Shown here in pieces: positions 27,310 through 35,651 of a DNA stretch of 64,000 bases. The notes under the pieces were generated by a model, which had not been told where the DNA came from, ran no database searches, and saw only the letters and a list, made by a program, of their open reading frames with translations. Source of the stretch: JABWCQ01 sp964530625 (GTDB lineage Bacteria; Electryoneota; RPQS01); contig CAZHAK010000007.1 in NCBI GenBank assembly GCA_964530625.1, forward strand, positions 62,001 to 126,000. Direction: 5' to 3'. Every line of letters starts with the position of its first letter. Within the stretch, counting starts at the first letter, position 1. The position numbers and the translations under genes were made by a program.

Positions 27310-27867
27310 GTGGAAATCCTGCTTGCCCCGTGGCCGTGGTATGTTAGCGGTCCCCTGATTGGTCTGATGGTGCCTCTTATCTTGATCTTCGGAGAGAGGC
27401 CCTTTGGTATCTCAAGTAGCCTCCGCCATGTCTGCGCCGCCGTCTTTCCGCGGAAATTTGACTACCTGAGATACGACTGGCGGCGCGAGGGGCTGTGGCT
27501 GATCCTGCTGGTCATGGGCCTTGTTGCCGGGGGCTGGGTCGGCGGTAGTTTGCTCAGTGCACGTGACTCCATATCCATTTCAAACGAAACCGTCATGGAT
27601 CTGGCTCGGCTGGGTATCGCGGATGTTCAAGGATTCGCGCCTGCCTCTCTCTTCAGTTGGGAGTCGCTCTTCACGTGGCCGAGTATTTTCTTCCTGACCG
27701 TCGGTGGATTCTTGATCGGCTTCGGTACTCGCTGGGCGGATGGCTGCACCTCCGGACACGGTATTACCGGGCTGGCAAACTTGCAATGGCCTTCGCTGGT
27801 TGCTGTTTGCGGATTCTTCCTCGGCGGCTTGTTGGCCACTCATCTTCTGTTCCCGCTCTTCTTCTGA
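27310..27867 (+). CDS. YeeE/YedE family (sulfur-compound) membrane transporter half
   Basis: 185 residues with GTG start. About four transmembrane helices. The family signature is clear near the C-terminus: 'GGFLIGFGTRWADGCTSGHG' followed by 'ITGLANLQWPSLVA'. The Cys in 'GCTSGHG' is the functional residue of YeeE-type thiosulfate or sulfur-compound uptake proteins. This short version is half of the two-unit YeeE/YedE proteins; the next gene supplies the second half and overlaps it by 1 base (TGATG at 27865-27869). The pair followed by a persulfide dioxygenase-rhodanese is a common sulfur cluster. Likely imports or exports a sulfane-sulfur species. Confidence 0.9.
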   Translation: MEILLAPWPWYVSGPLIGLMVPLILIFGERPFGISSSLRHVCAAVFPRKFDYLRYDWRREGLWLILLVMGLVAGGWVGGSLLSARDSISISNETVMDLARLGIADVQGFAPASLFSWESLFTWPSIFFLTVGGFLIGFGTRWADGCTSGHGITGLANLQWPSLVAVCGFFLGGLLATHLLFPLFF

Positions 27868-28325
27868 TGGCCGACTCAACATCCTCAGAAATCTATTCCA
27901 TGCGGACTCGCGATAAGCTCATTTTCTTCGCGATCGGCATCTACTTCGGAATCGTCATCTCTAAATCTGAAGCCATCTCTTGGTTTCGCATTCAAGAGAT
28001 GTTTCGCTTTCAGTCGTTTCACATGTACGGTTTGCTAATGTCTGGCGTCATTACTGGCGCACTTAGTCTCAAAGTCATCCGCAGCCTTAAGCTCAAGACC
28101 ATCAAGGGAGAACCTCTCGAACTCGAGCCGAAGGACACAAAACCCTGGAAAGGCTACCTGCTCGGGGGAAGCTGCTTCGGACTGGGATGGGCCTTCACCG
28201 GAGCTTGTCCTGGCCCTCTTTACACTTTGATTGGAACCGGATTAACCGTTATGGTGGTTCCCTTGTTGTTTGCCTTTGTTGGAGCTTGGACCTACGGATA
28301 CTTTAAACCGAAACTGCCGCATTAA
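27867..28325 (+). CDS. DUF6691 / YeeE-like membrane transporter, second half
   Basis: 152 residues from the ATG at 27867, which overlaps the upstream stop (TGATG); the longer frame back to 27657 is a shadow of the previous gene. An ATG at 27900 is also possible. Four hydrophobic helices, with the signature 'LLGGSCFGLGWAFTGACPGP' and its Cys pair (GSCFG, GACPGP), the counterpart of the GCTSGHG motif in the first half. Together the two proteins make the two-repeat YeeE/YedE channel in split form. The next gene, the MBL-rhodanese, starts 6 bases downstream. Confidence 0.9.
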   Translation: MADSTSSEIYSMRTRDKLIFFAIGIYFGIVISKSEAISWFRIQEMFRFQSFHMYGLLMSGVITGALSLKVIRSLKLKTIKGEPLELEPKDTKPWKGYLLGGSCFGLGWAFTGACPGPLYTLIGTGLTVMVVPLLFAFVGAWTYGYFKPKLPH

Positions 28326-28331
28326 TCACTC

Positions 28332-29768
28332 ATGTACTTCCGCCAAATAGAAGATCCTTATCTCGCGCAATATGCGTATCTGATCGGATGTCAAGCAACT
28401 GGCGAAGCACTGTTGATTGATCCCGAGCGAGATATTGACCGTTACGTCGAAATCGCGATGCGCAACAATTTGCGAATCGTTGCCGTCGCCGAAACTCATA
28501 TCCATGCCGATTTTGTCAGCGGCGCGCGCGAGTTTGCGCAAAACTATCCAGTGAAAATCTACCTGTCTGCCGAAGGCGGTAAAGATTGGCAGTATGAGTG
28601 GGAAGCAAATCCACCCGCCCGCATTCTGCATCTGAAGCACGGGGATGTTTTTCATGTCGGCAACATCGAGATTGAAGCCGTCCATACTCCCGGCCATACC
28701 CCCGAGCACTTGTGCTACATGATCACTGATCGTGGCGGCGGAGCGGATGATGCGATGGGCCTGATTAGCGGCGACTTCGTGTTTGTCGGCGATGTCGGCA
28801 GACCGGACTTATTGGAAACTTCCACCGGAGAAATTGGCTCAAAAGATCCCTCCGCCCGTGCGCTTTATCGCTCGCTTCTGGAGTTCTTCCAGCTTCCCGA
28901 CTATCTTCAACTCTGGCCCGGGCACGGAGCGGGTTCAGCCTGCGGCAAAGTTCTCGGCGCCATTCCCGAATCAACGGTCGGTTACGAACGCCGTTTCAAC
29001 TCAAGCCTACGGGCCGCTCAAAATGGCGAAGATAGCTTCGTTGAATCAATCCTGCATGGCCAGTCCGAACCACCGCTCTATTTCGCGCAAATGAAGCGCT
29101 GGAATAAACAAGGTCCGCCGCTGCTGCCCACTGAGTTCAAGCTGCCCGCCATCCCGCCCGTAAAACTTCCCGAACTTGCCGACGATTCCAATACCGTGAT
29201 CATTGACACTAGGAGTGACCCAGTGGCCTTCTTCAGGGGGCACGTAAAGAGCAGTGTTTGGGTTCCGCTGTCAAAGAGTTTTCCCTCCTATGCCGGTTCC
29301 TTAATCATGTCCGGACAAAAAGTGGCTGTGCTCTGTCATGACTCGCAAGCAGAGCAAGCCGTCAGACTGCTCTGGCGCGTTGGTCTCGACAATATCCACG
29401 GCTACATCCCTGTCCGCGAGTTTGACGAGTGGGTAAAGAAATCCAGACCGACCCTGAATAGAATCCGCACGACCACCTTTTCAAGCCTCATGGATGACCA
29501 CAAGGGAAGAGTGCGACTGGACGTCCGCGGTGAAGCGGAAGTAGAGAAAGGTCGTTTACCAAAATCAGTTTGTATCCCCCACACTCGTATATTGTGCAGA
29601 CTGTCCGAGCTTCCGCGTGATCAACACATCACCGTATTTTGCTCCGCCGGTACTCGCGCGATAGCCGTATCATCACTACTCGCAAGACTGGGCTTCAATG
29701 TTGATGTTATTGACGAAAATATTGAAGCCGCCGAAAAATATCTCGTGCGCGGTTTGAACATGAACTAA
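28332..29768 (+). CDS. Persulfide dioxygenase-like MBL-fold hydrolase fused to two rhodanese domains
   Basis: 478 residues. N-terminal metallo-beta-lactamase domain (about 1-250) with His56 and His58 in 'ETHIHADFVSG', the second ligand His in 'HTPGHTPEH', the bridging Asp in 'VGDVGRPDL' and 'WPGHGAGSACGK'. This is the ETHE1/CstB type, which oxidises glutathione or other persulfides with a mononuclear iron. Two rhodanese domains follow: the first (about 285-375) has Cys335 in an unusual loop 'LCHDSQAEQ', so its activity is doubtful; the second (about 380-478) has Cys437 in a normal loop 'FCSAGTRA'. Cytoplasmic. It follows the split YeeE pair by 6 bases, so imported sulfane sulfur is probably passed to this enzyme for oxidation to sulfite. 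A strong terminator follows. Confidence 0.92.
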   Translation: MYFRQIEDPYLAQYAYLIGCQATGEALLIDPERDIDRYVEIAMRNNLRIVAVAETHIHADFVSGAREFAQNYPVKIYLSAEGGKDWQYEWEANPPARILHLKHGDVFHVGNIEIEAVHTPGHTPEHLCYMITDRGGGADDAMGLISGDFVFVGDVGRPDLLETSTGEIGSKDPSARALYRSLLEFFQLPDYLQLWPGHGAGSACGKVLGAIPESTVGYERRFNSSLRAAQNGEDSFVESILHGQSEPPLYFAQMKRWNKQGPPLLPTEFKLPAIPPVKLPELADDSNTVIIDTRSDPVAFFRGHVKSSVWVPLSKSFPSYAGSLIMSGQKVAVLCHDSQAEQAVRLLWRVGLDNIHGYIPVREFDEWVKKSRPTLNRIRTTTFSSLMDDHKGRVRLDVRGEAEVEKGRLPKSVCIPHTRILCRLSELPRDQHITVFCSAGTRAIAVSSLLARLGFNVDVIDENIEAAEKYLVRGLNMN

Positions 29769-29797
29769 ACTCGAGAATTTTTCTCACCAAGAAAAAG

Positions 29798-29834
29798 AAA
29801 ACGGGTCAGGCAATCGCCGGACCCGTTTGTTTTA
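29798..29834. terminator. Bidirectional terminator between the sulfur operon and the cbb3 operon
   Basis: AAACGGGTC pairs with GACCCGTTT across an 11-base loop, followed by TGTTTTAT on the plus strand; the A-rich left flank gives a T-run on the minus strand. It separates convergent operons ending at 29768 and 29852. Confidence 0.88.
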
Positions 29835-29851
29835 TCTTTGCTCACTCACAG

Positions 29852-30532
29852 CTACGGAGCACAGCAGGGGGGAGGCCCGAGATCCGCCGCAAGTCCCGCA
29901 AACCCGCGCCATAACAACACTACAGCCGTCACGGCAATCAATGCGCTCGCCGCGACATTTCCGTAGCGGCTGAACCTTGCCGGAATCCGTTTAATTAGCG
30001 CACCCAATCCTAAGAGCGCAGGCATCGTGCCGATCCCGAACGCTTGCATAATCATCATGCCCGTCATCGGAGTCTCCGCTGCCGCGGAGCGCGCAACCAT
30101 CGCATACAACACTCCGCACGGAAGAAACGCCGCCGCCAATCCAAGTCCGGGTGACATCAATTTGCCCCATCTCATCGCTCGCTTGGACATCGCAACAGAA
30201 AACTTCGCGAGTACGCCACCAGACGTCGGCAGCACGCAGGCGAGAACCAAGGCGATAATCATCAGCGCTCCGCCGATAATCGAAACCCACGCCGCGGCCT
30301 TCTGCAATCCGGCTTGATTCATAAAGATCGCACCCATTGCAGCCGCTGCGAATCCCAATGCCGAATACGAGACTAACTTACCGACCGAAAAACCAAGCGG
30401 CGCCCACGCTCCACCCGTCATCTTTGAGCGGCAACCCAATGTCGATAGCGGTCCGCACATTCCTATACAATGTGCGGAGCTGAGGATTCCCACAACAAAA
30501 GCCGGGACGATGTCAACAGCAAACGTGTTCAT
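29852..30532 (-). CDS. TauE/SafE-like (CcoS-neighbour type) membrane protein
   Basis: 226 residues with about six transmembrane helices. The N-terminal motif 'GILSSAHCIGMCGPLSTLG' and the internal 'LPCGVLYAMVARSAA' are the paired Cys motifs of the 'sulfite exporter TauE/SafE' family that accompanies cbb3 oxidase genes (the DsbD_2-like group). In oxidase operons these proteins are thought to take part in copper delivery or assembly rather than sulfite export; that is family knowledge. The C-terminus ends in 'GPPPCCAP', a Cys pair that might bind metal. It starts 1 base after the ccoH stop and is the last gene of the cco operon. Confidence 0.9.
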   Translation of the reverse strand: MNTFAVDIVPAFVVGILSSAHCIGMCGPLSTLGCRSKMTGGAWAPLGFSVGKLVSYSALGFAAAAMGAIFMNQAGLQKAAAWVSIIGGALMIIALVLACVLPTSGGVLAKFSVAMSKRAMRWGKLMSPGLGLAAAFLPCGVLYAMVARSAAAETPMTGMMIMQAFGIGTMPALLGLGALIKRIPARFSRYGNVAASALIAVTAVVLLWRGFAGLAADLGPPPCCAP

Positions 30533-30533
30533 G

Positions 30534-31049
30534 TCAATTCACGAAAAACGAAACGCGATCGCGATAGCGCTTCTCACCTAGACTTAAATCCGTGATACAC
30601 TCCCACGCGCCGCGCGCAAGAGGCAGAGTTGCTTTGACGGCATATTGGCCATTTCCCATCGGCAAAATTGGCTTCGCTTGCTGGTCCAAATGTTTGTCTG
30701 AAGGACGGTATAGGCTGCATGTGCCGCTGATTGAATCTGTGGGAATTCCTGCCGCGTCAATGACGCTCAAGATGACTAACAGATTGTCCTCTGGAGCAAC
30801 AGTCGCCGTCACTTTCCATCCCGTCCGTTCGGTAGCCTGCTTTTCGCTGACCACTTGCTTCAGATTCGCGCCCTTTTCGTAATAATGCTCCGTCATTAAC
30901 TCAGGCGGACTCTGCATCGCCAAGGTCACGAGCACCATATTCATCGCCACGGTTGCAGTGAGAATGCCAACAATAATCAGTGGCCACAAATTGTCATCGA
31001 GGTGCCTCTGAATTTTCGAACATGGTTTCGTCATCGTTTCCTTGGTCAT
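30534..31049 (-). CDS. ccoH: FixH/CcoH cytochrome oxidase assembly protein
   Basis: 171 residues. One transmembrane helix near the N-terminus (about 22-46, 'LWPLIIVGILTATVAMNMVL') followed by a periplasmic beta domain with the FixH pattern: 'HYYEKGANLKQVVSEKQAT', 'GWKVTATVAPE' and the end 'GEKRYRDRVSFFV'. CcoH/FixH helps mature the cbb3 oxidase and copper insertion with CcoI and CcoG. A second ATG at 31034 has a better ribosome site (AAGGA, 5 bases away) and may be the true start. It lies 5 bases after ccoG and 1 base before the TauE-like gene. Confidence 0.92.
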   Translation of the reverse strand: MTKETMTKPCSKIQRHLDDNLWPLIIVGILTATVAMNMVLVTLAMQSPPELMTEHYYEKGANLKQVVSEKQATERTGWKVTATVAPEDNLLVILSVIDAAGIPTDSISGTCSLYRPSDKHLDQQAKPILPMGNGQYAVKATLPLARGAWECITDLSLGEKRYRDRVSFFVN

Positions 31050-31054
31050 AGTCG

Positions 31055-32476
31055 CTAATTCCCCTTGTAAACTGGACCCAAAAACTTCGCCGATGCCGTG
31101 CCGATTTCCTCTGTGCCGTCCATCAGTTTGAACTCAATCGGCGTCGCCACCGTCCGGATGTGCTCTTTAGGTATCATTACAAATGCTTCAGCCTTGATGC
31201 GCTCTCCCGGCGCGATCTCAAACGGTTCGCCTAGAACGAGCAGTTCCGCAGGCACAGGAGACTCAAGCATTACAGTCACCGTACGCGTCTTGGCATCTGT
31301 ATTGGTCAAGTGCATCTGTAGCATGTTTCGAATCAACCCGTCGTCCTGCACAAGATAGGGAATACCCGCTGATCTCACTACTGCAAAATCCACAATCTCC
31401 CGGTCTGCCAAACGAAAGAGGAACATTCCCAGCACCACAATAAACACACCCAGATAGAGTAAGACTCGTGGCCGCACGAACTTATGCCCCTTGTGTTCTA
31501 TTCCCGCTGCTGAGTCATACCGAATCAACCCCGTCGGTCGTCCCACTTTCGTCATCACCGTATCGCACGCGTCAATACAGGCAGTACATTGAATGCACTC
31601 AAGTTGCAAGCCGTTGCGAATGTCAATCCCCGCCGGACAAACCTGCACACAACGGTTGCATGCGATGCAATCTCCTTTAGGCGTCTCATCATTCGGCCTG
31701 ATCATACCGCGTGGTTCGCCCCGCCGTGTGTCATAGCCGATAATCAAACTATGATCATCGAGAAACACCGATTGAATCCGCGCGTAAGGACACAAGAAGT
31801 GACAGAACTGCTCCCGGAACCAGGCGAAATTGAAGTATGTCAGGAACGTGGTTGTCACCGCGACAACCATTGCCGCCGGATGCGCGACTCCAAACGTCCA
31901 AAACATCTCATACGAGGATTTCGGTCCGATGAAGTAAGCCGTGAAGCTCAAACTCATCGCGGTCGAAACAAGCCAAAAGATGGCGTGCTTCGAAATCTTC
32001 TTCGTCCAATAGGTATCGTCACGCGGGCCGCTGTCAAGCTCTTTGCGCCGCCGAGGATTGCCTTCAATCCAGCGCTCGATGCGAAAGAATAACCCTTCGA
32101 GATAAATCGTCTGCGGACATGCCCACCCGCACCAAAGTCTGCCGAACATTGCCGAAAACCAAAACAACGCGAGCACCGAAAGCACCAACATGAGCGCCAG
32201 CAAATAAAGATCGCTGGCCAAAAACGTAACTCCGAAAAATGAAAATCTGCGGGTGACTAAATCGAACAGCACGAACGGTTTGCCGCCAATCGTCAACCAC
32301 GGTGCCACCAGATAGAACACAATTAGTACGGCGATCACAATGTTCCGCCGGTTCATCCAATAGCCCTTTGCTGCCTCGTGATAGACCCACTTGCGTTTGC
32401 CTTCCGAGTCGATTGTCGAACTCGTCTCCGGCATGTGCGGTGAGTTTAGCACCGGCAGTTTACCACTCTCTTTCAT
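31055..32476 (-). CDS. ccoG: CcoG/FixG/RdxA ferredoxin-like membrane protein
   Basis: 473 residues. Five transmembrane helices; 'FGRLWCGWACPQTIYLEG' in the membrane part; two 4Fe-4S motifs, 'CIACNRCVQVCPAGIDIR' and 'CIQCTACIDACDTVM'; and a C-terminal Ig-like domain. This is the length and layout of CcoG, which reduces Cu(II) during cbb3 oxidase assembly. It overlaps the ccoP stop by 1 base and precedes ccoH by 5 bases, so it belongs to the same transcript. Confidence 0.95.
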   Translation of the reverse strand: MKESGKLPVLNSPHMPETSSTIDSEGKRKWVYHEAAKGYWMNRRNIVIAVLIVFYLVAPWLTIGGKPFVLFDLVTRRFSFFGVTFLASDLYLLALMLVLSVLALFWFSAMFGRLWCGWACPQTIYLEGLFFRIERWIEGNPRRRKELDSGPRDDTYWTKKISKHAIFWLVSTAMSLSFTAYFIGPKSSYEMFWTFGVAHPAAMVVAVTTTFLTYFNFAWFREQFCHFLCPYARIQSVFLDDHSLIIGYDTRRGEPRGMIRPNDETPKGDCIACNRCVQVCPAGIDIRNGLQLECIQCTACIDACDTVMTKVGRPTGLIRYDSAAGIEHKGHKFVRPRVLLYLGVFIVVLGMFLFRLADREIVDFAVVRSAGIPYLVQDDGLIRNMLQMHLTNTDAKTRTVTVMLESPVPAELLVLGEPFEIAPGERIKAEAFVMIPKEHIRTVATPIEFKLMDGTEEIGTASAKFLGPVYKGN

Positions 32477-33147
32477 TACATGTTCGCGTTTGTCGCCGTC
32501 GAATCTCTCACCGCCTGCACGGAGTCCGCAGTAACTGCTTGCTTGGGAGTGCGAATGGTTGCCATATCGTATGGATCACCCTCAGCTTTCTTACCTGTCG
32601 TGGGCGGCGGCGTTTCCCACAAGGTCACCACATACGCCGTGATCATCTTGATCTTGCGTTCACCCAAAATCGGGCCCCATGTCGGCATTCCTTTCGCGGC
32701 GACGCCGTTCATAATCGTGGACGTTATTGCCGCTTCGTCCGGCCCGTGAATCCAATACTTGTCCGTCAGGTTCGGCCCGATCCCGCCCTCGCCGAATGTC
32801 CCGTGACACGACACGCAAAACGTGCCGTAATACTTCTTCCCGGCGGCTATCGGATCCTTGTCATAAAATCCCGAAGCCACAAGCTCCGCCTCACGCTGCT
32901 CCGCCGCAAATGCCGCTTGTGCAATATCCCGCGCAAGATAATCTTCTGGCAATAGGTCAAATATGTGCACCAGCGGTGTGTACACTACTGCGAATACGAT
33001 ACAAATGAAAAATAGTTGCACCCACCACTTCGGAAGCGGATTGTCCGCTTCCATGATGCCGTCATAGTCGTGATCCATTAACTCCTGCTTGGGCATGAAA
33101 TCGCCGGGCAGTTCGGCCTGCATATCATTCTGTTGCTTATCAGTCAT
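32476..33147 (-). CDS. ccoP: CcoP-like cbb3 oxidase subunit III with a single haem c
   Basis: 223 residues. The N-terminal CcoP/FixP segment is present ('HDYDGIMEADNPLPKWWVQL', one transmembrane helix about 42-62), then one cytochrome c domain with CxxCH in 'FCVSCHGTFGEGG' and the axial Met probably in 'GMPTWGP'. Classical CcoP is about 300 residues and carries two haem c domains, so this is a short, mono-haem version. It overlaps the start of ccoG by 1 base and the end of ccoQ by 4 bases. It passes electrons from periplasmic cytochrome c to the CcoNO core. Confidence 0.93.
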   Translation of the reverse strand: MTDKQQNDMQAELPGDFMPKQELMDHDYDGIMEADNPLPKWWVQLFFICIVFAVVYTPLVHIFDLLPEDYLARDIAQAAFAAEQREAELVASGFYDKDPIAAGKKYYGTFCVSCHGTFGEGGIGPNLTDKYWIHGPDEAAITSTIMNGVAAKGMPTWGPILGERKIKMITAYVVTLWETPPPTTGKKAEGDPYDMATIRTPKQAVTADSVQAVRDSTATNANM

Positions 33148-33347
33148 GAGGAATGCCCTCTCGTAGAGTGCGAATTGGTTGTATCTTCATCGTCTTCGTG
33201 AAGCGGTAAGTTGCTCTCATCTTCAAATCGGTTCCTCTTGCCCAAGAACGTCCAAATCAGGATCGCCGAAAATGCGGCGAACATGATGATCAAAGACACG
33301 ACCGGCCAGATCCCGAGTTCTAAGTTGGTTAACAGGTCTCGTAGCAT
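33144..33347 (-). CDS. ccoQ: CcoQ-like small subunit of cbb3 oxidase
   Basis: 67 residues with one transmembrane helix ('IWPVVSLIIMFAAFSAILIW') and an acidic, hydrophilic tail; this is the size and plan of CcoQ/FixQ. It overlaps ccoP by 4 bases and the ccoNO stop by 1 base. Sequence conservation is low in this family, so the call depends on position and topology. Confidence 0.85.
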   Translation of the reverse strand: MLRDLLTNLELGIWPVVSLIIMFAAFSAILIWTFLGKRNRFEDESNLPLHEDDEDTTNSHSTRGHSS

Positions 33348-35479
33348 CAGTGGCCCACCAAGAGTTGAACAGGCTGCTTGCCCATACGCTGCAAGTACGC
33401 GATCATCGCGACCATCTCCGTCTTCTCCATACCCGTGATGCCTTCAGCGGCAAGCCGTTCACCGATCTCTGCGGCCTGTGATCGAATGGAAACCTGCGCG
33501 TTCTCGATGTCCTGCGGAGTATAGGGAACATTTAGCAGCACGTGTGCTCTTAGCTTGGACTCAATATCAGATGTGTTCAATTCCGTTTCCGCAAGCCATG
33601 TGTACTGCGGCATAATCGAGCCTGGCGATGTCGAGCGCGGATCCATGAAATGCAAGTAGTGCCAGTGATCAGGGTATTTCCCACCGACACGCGCAAGGTC
33701 CGGGCCGATACGCCGGGATCCCCACTGGAACGGGTGGTCATACTCAAACTCACCCGGCTTGGAATACTCGCCATAACGCAAAACCTCGTCGCGCAACGGA
33801 CGAATCATCTGCGAATGACAATTGTAACAGCCTTCCCGCACATAAATATCTCGGCCTTCAAGTTCCAGCGGAGTATAAGGCACTGCCGCGCTGGCGTGCA
33901 ACGGCACATAACTCTTCGGCATTAACAGAGGCCCGATCTCGATTACTCCGCCAATCGTAATCATCACCACGACGACCATCGTGAAAGCAAACGGTTTGCC
34001 TTCGATGAAATGGTGCCAATAGGTTTTCGGTCCATACACGGCAGGCTTCAAACTTGACAGAGATGGAGCGGATGCTTCCTCGTCCGCAGCAGGCTCAGCG
34101 CTCCGAATCGTACGCCACACGTTGTAGCACATAATCAGAATGCCGGTCAAGTAAAGCGTTCCGCCCAATAATCGCGTATGATAAAACGGCAGAATTCTCT
34201 GTGTCGTCTCGACAAAATTCGGATACTGAAGCAATCCGTCAGCGTCAAAAGCGCGCCACATCAAGCCCTGCATGATTCCCGCGATCCAAATCGGCACGAT
34301 GTAAAGCAAAATTCCAATCGTCGCAACCCAAAGATGCGTCGTCGCAAGCCCCTTCGAGTGCAACTCGGTCTTCCACAGCTTCGGTATCAGGTAGTAGAAC
34401 ATGCCGAAGATCATAAATCCGACCCAGCCCAATGCGCCGCCGTGAACATGCGCAATCGTATAGTCCGTGTAATGTGTCAGCGAATTAATCGCCTTAATGG
34501 ACATCATCGGGCCTTCAAACGTGGCCATACCGTAAAACGTCACTGACAAAACTAGGAACTTCAGAATAGGATCCTGCCGCACCTTGTTCCATGCGCCCCG
34601 CAATGTCAATAATCCATTCAACATACCACCCCAAGATGGAGCAATCAGCATGACGCTGAACACCGCGCCCAACGTCTGCGCCCAGTCTGGCAAAGCCGTA
34701 TAGTGCAAGTGATGAGGCCCGGCCCAGATGTACATAAAGACCAAAGCCCAAAAGTGTATAATAGACAATCTGTAACTATACACCGGACGGTTCGCGGCTT
34801 TGGGAATAAAGTAATACATCATCCCTAAAAATGGAGTCGTCAACACAAATCCGACCGCGTTATGCCCGTACCACCACTGCACCAGTGCGTCCTGCACTCC
34901 CGCGAAAACCGAATAGCTCTTCAGCATCGTCGCCGGAACTGCCAGGCTGTTCACGATGTGCAGCATCGCAATCGTCAAAATCGTCGCAATGTAAAACCAG
35001 ATGGCGACATAAAGATGCCGCTCGCGCCGTTTGATAATCGTACCAAAGAAGTTAATCGCGAACACAACCCAAACCAGCGCGATCAAAATGTCTATCGGCC
35101 ATTCCAGTTCGGCATACTCCTTCGAAGTAGAGATACCCAACGGCAATGTCACCGTCGCAAGTACTATGATAAGCTGCCAGCCCCAGAAATGGACTTTAGA
35201 CAGAATATCACTGAACATGCGCGCCTTCAGCAAACGCTGAGATGAATAGTATACGCCCGCAAAAATTGCGTTGCCGGCGAAAGCAAAGATCACGGCGTTC
35301 GTATGCAGCGGACGTAATCGCCCGAACGTAAACCACGATGTGTCAAAGTTCATCTGCCAAAAGGCGAGCTGCGATGCGGCAATCACGCCCACAAGCATCC
35401 CCACAGCTCCCCACAAGAGAGTGGCTATGGTAAACTTGCGGACGATGTCGTAGTCGTAGCGAAAGGTTTCCATCGCCAT
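33347..35479 (-). CDS. ccoNO: Fused cbb3 cytochrome c oxidase subunits I and II (CcoN-CcoO)
   Basis: 710 residues. The N-terminal part (about 1-470) is the haem-copper oxidase subunit I with twelve helices; the histidine ligands are in 'RLRPLHTNAV', 'WWYGHNAVGF', 'GPHHLHYTALPDW' and 'DYTIAHVHGGALGW'. The C-terminal part (about 500-710) is CcoO, anchored by one helix and carrying haem c at 'CYNCHSQMIRPL', with 'GPDLARVGGKYPDHWHYLH' and the axial Met at 'SIMPQYTWL'. The fused form is known in Bacteroidetes and related phyla. It reduces oxygen at high affinity and pumps protons. A second ATG lies two codons in. CcoS ends 4 bases upstream. Confidence 0.96.
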   Translation of the reverse strand: MAMETFRYDYDIVRKFTIATLLWGAVGMLVGVIAASQLAFWQMNFDTSWFTFGRLRPLHTNAVIFAFAGNAIFAGVYYSSQRLLKARMFSDILSKVHFWGWQLIIVLATVTLPLGISTSKEYAELEWPIDILIALVWVVFAINFFGTIIKRRERHLYVAIWFYIATILTIAMLHIVNSLAVPATMLKSYSVFAGVQDALVQWWYGHNAVGFVLTTPFLGMMYYFIPKAANRPVYSYRLSIIHFWALVFMYIWAGPHHLHYTALPDWAQTLGAVFSVMLIAPSWGGMLNGLLTLRGAWNKVRQDPILKFLVLSVTFYGMATFEGPMMSIKAINSLTHYTDYTIAHVHGGALGWVGFMIFGMFYYLIPKLWKTELHSKGLATTHLWVATIGILLYIVPIWIAGIMQGLMWRAFDADGLLQYPNFVETTQRILPFYHTRLLGGTLYLTGILIMCYNVWRTIRSAEPAADEEASAPSLSSLKPAVYGPKTYWHHFIEGKPFAFTMVVVVMITIGGVIEIGPLLMPKSYVPLHASAAVPYTPLELEGRDIYVREGCYNCHSQMIRPLRDEVLRYGEYSKPGEFEYDHPFQWGSRRIGPDLARVGGKYPDHWHYLHFMDPRSTSPGSIMPQYTWLAETELNTSDIESKLRAHVLLNVPYTPQDIENAQVSIRSQAAEIGERLAAEGITGMEKTEMVAMIAYLQRMGKQPVQLLVGH

Positions 35480-35483
35480 ACAG

Positions 35484-35651
35484 TTACTTCCCGTCCTTGT
35501 CTTTTGGTGACTTCGTTTCGTCTAATAGAATCCGCTGTGCCGGACTGTCCAAATCATCGAACTGTCCACCGTGTACTGCCCACAAATAGAATCCGACAAA
35601 CACCAGTATGAACAGCACCGCCAGCGCCATCAACCAGTAGAGGATATTCAT
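35484..35651 (-). CDS. ccoS: CcoS cbb3 oxidase assembly protein
   Basis: 55 residues from the ATG at 35651, which overlaps the ccoI stop in ATGA (35648-35651); the longer open frame is a shadow of ccoI. One transmembrane helix ('MNILYWLMALAVLFILVFVG') followed by the CcoS signature 'FYLWAVHGGQFDDLDSPAQR'. CcoS is needed for cofactor insertion into the oxidase. The next gene, ccoNO, begins 4 bases after its stop. Confidence 0.94.
   Translation of the reverse strand: MNILYWLMALAVLFILVFVGFYLWAVHGGQFDDLDSPAQRILLDETKSPKDKDGK

Noticed and set aside
27657..27866. N-terminal extension of the second YeeE-like half
   Set aside because: Out-of-frame reading of the first half; the TGATG overlap and the family length place the start at 27867.
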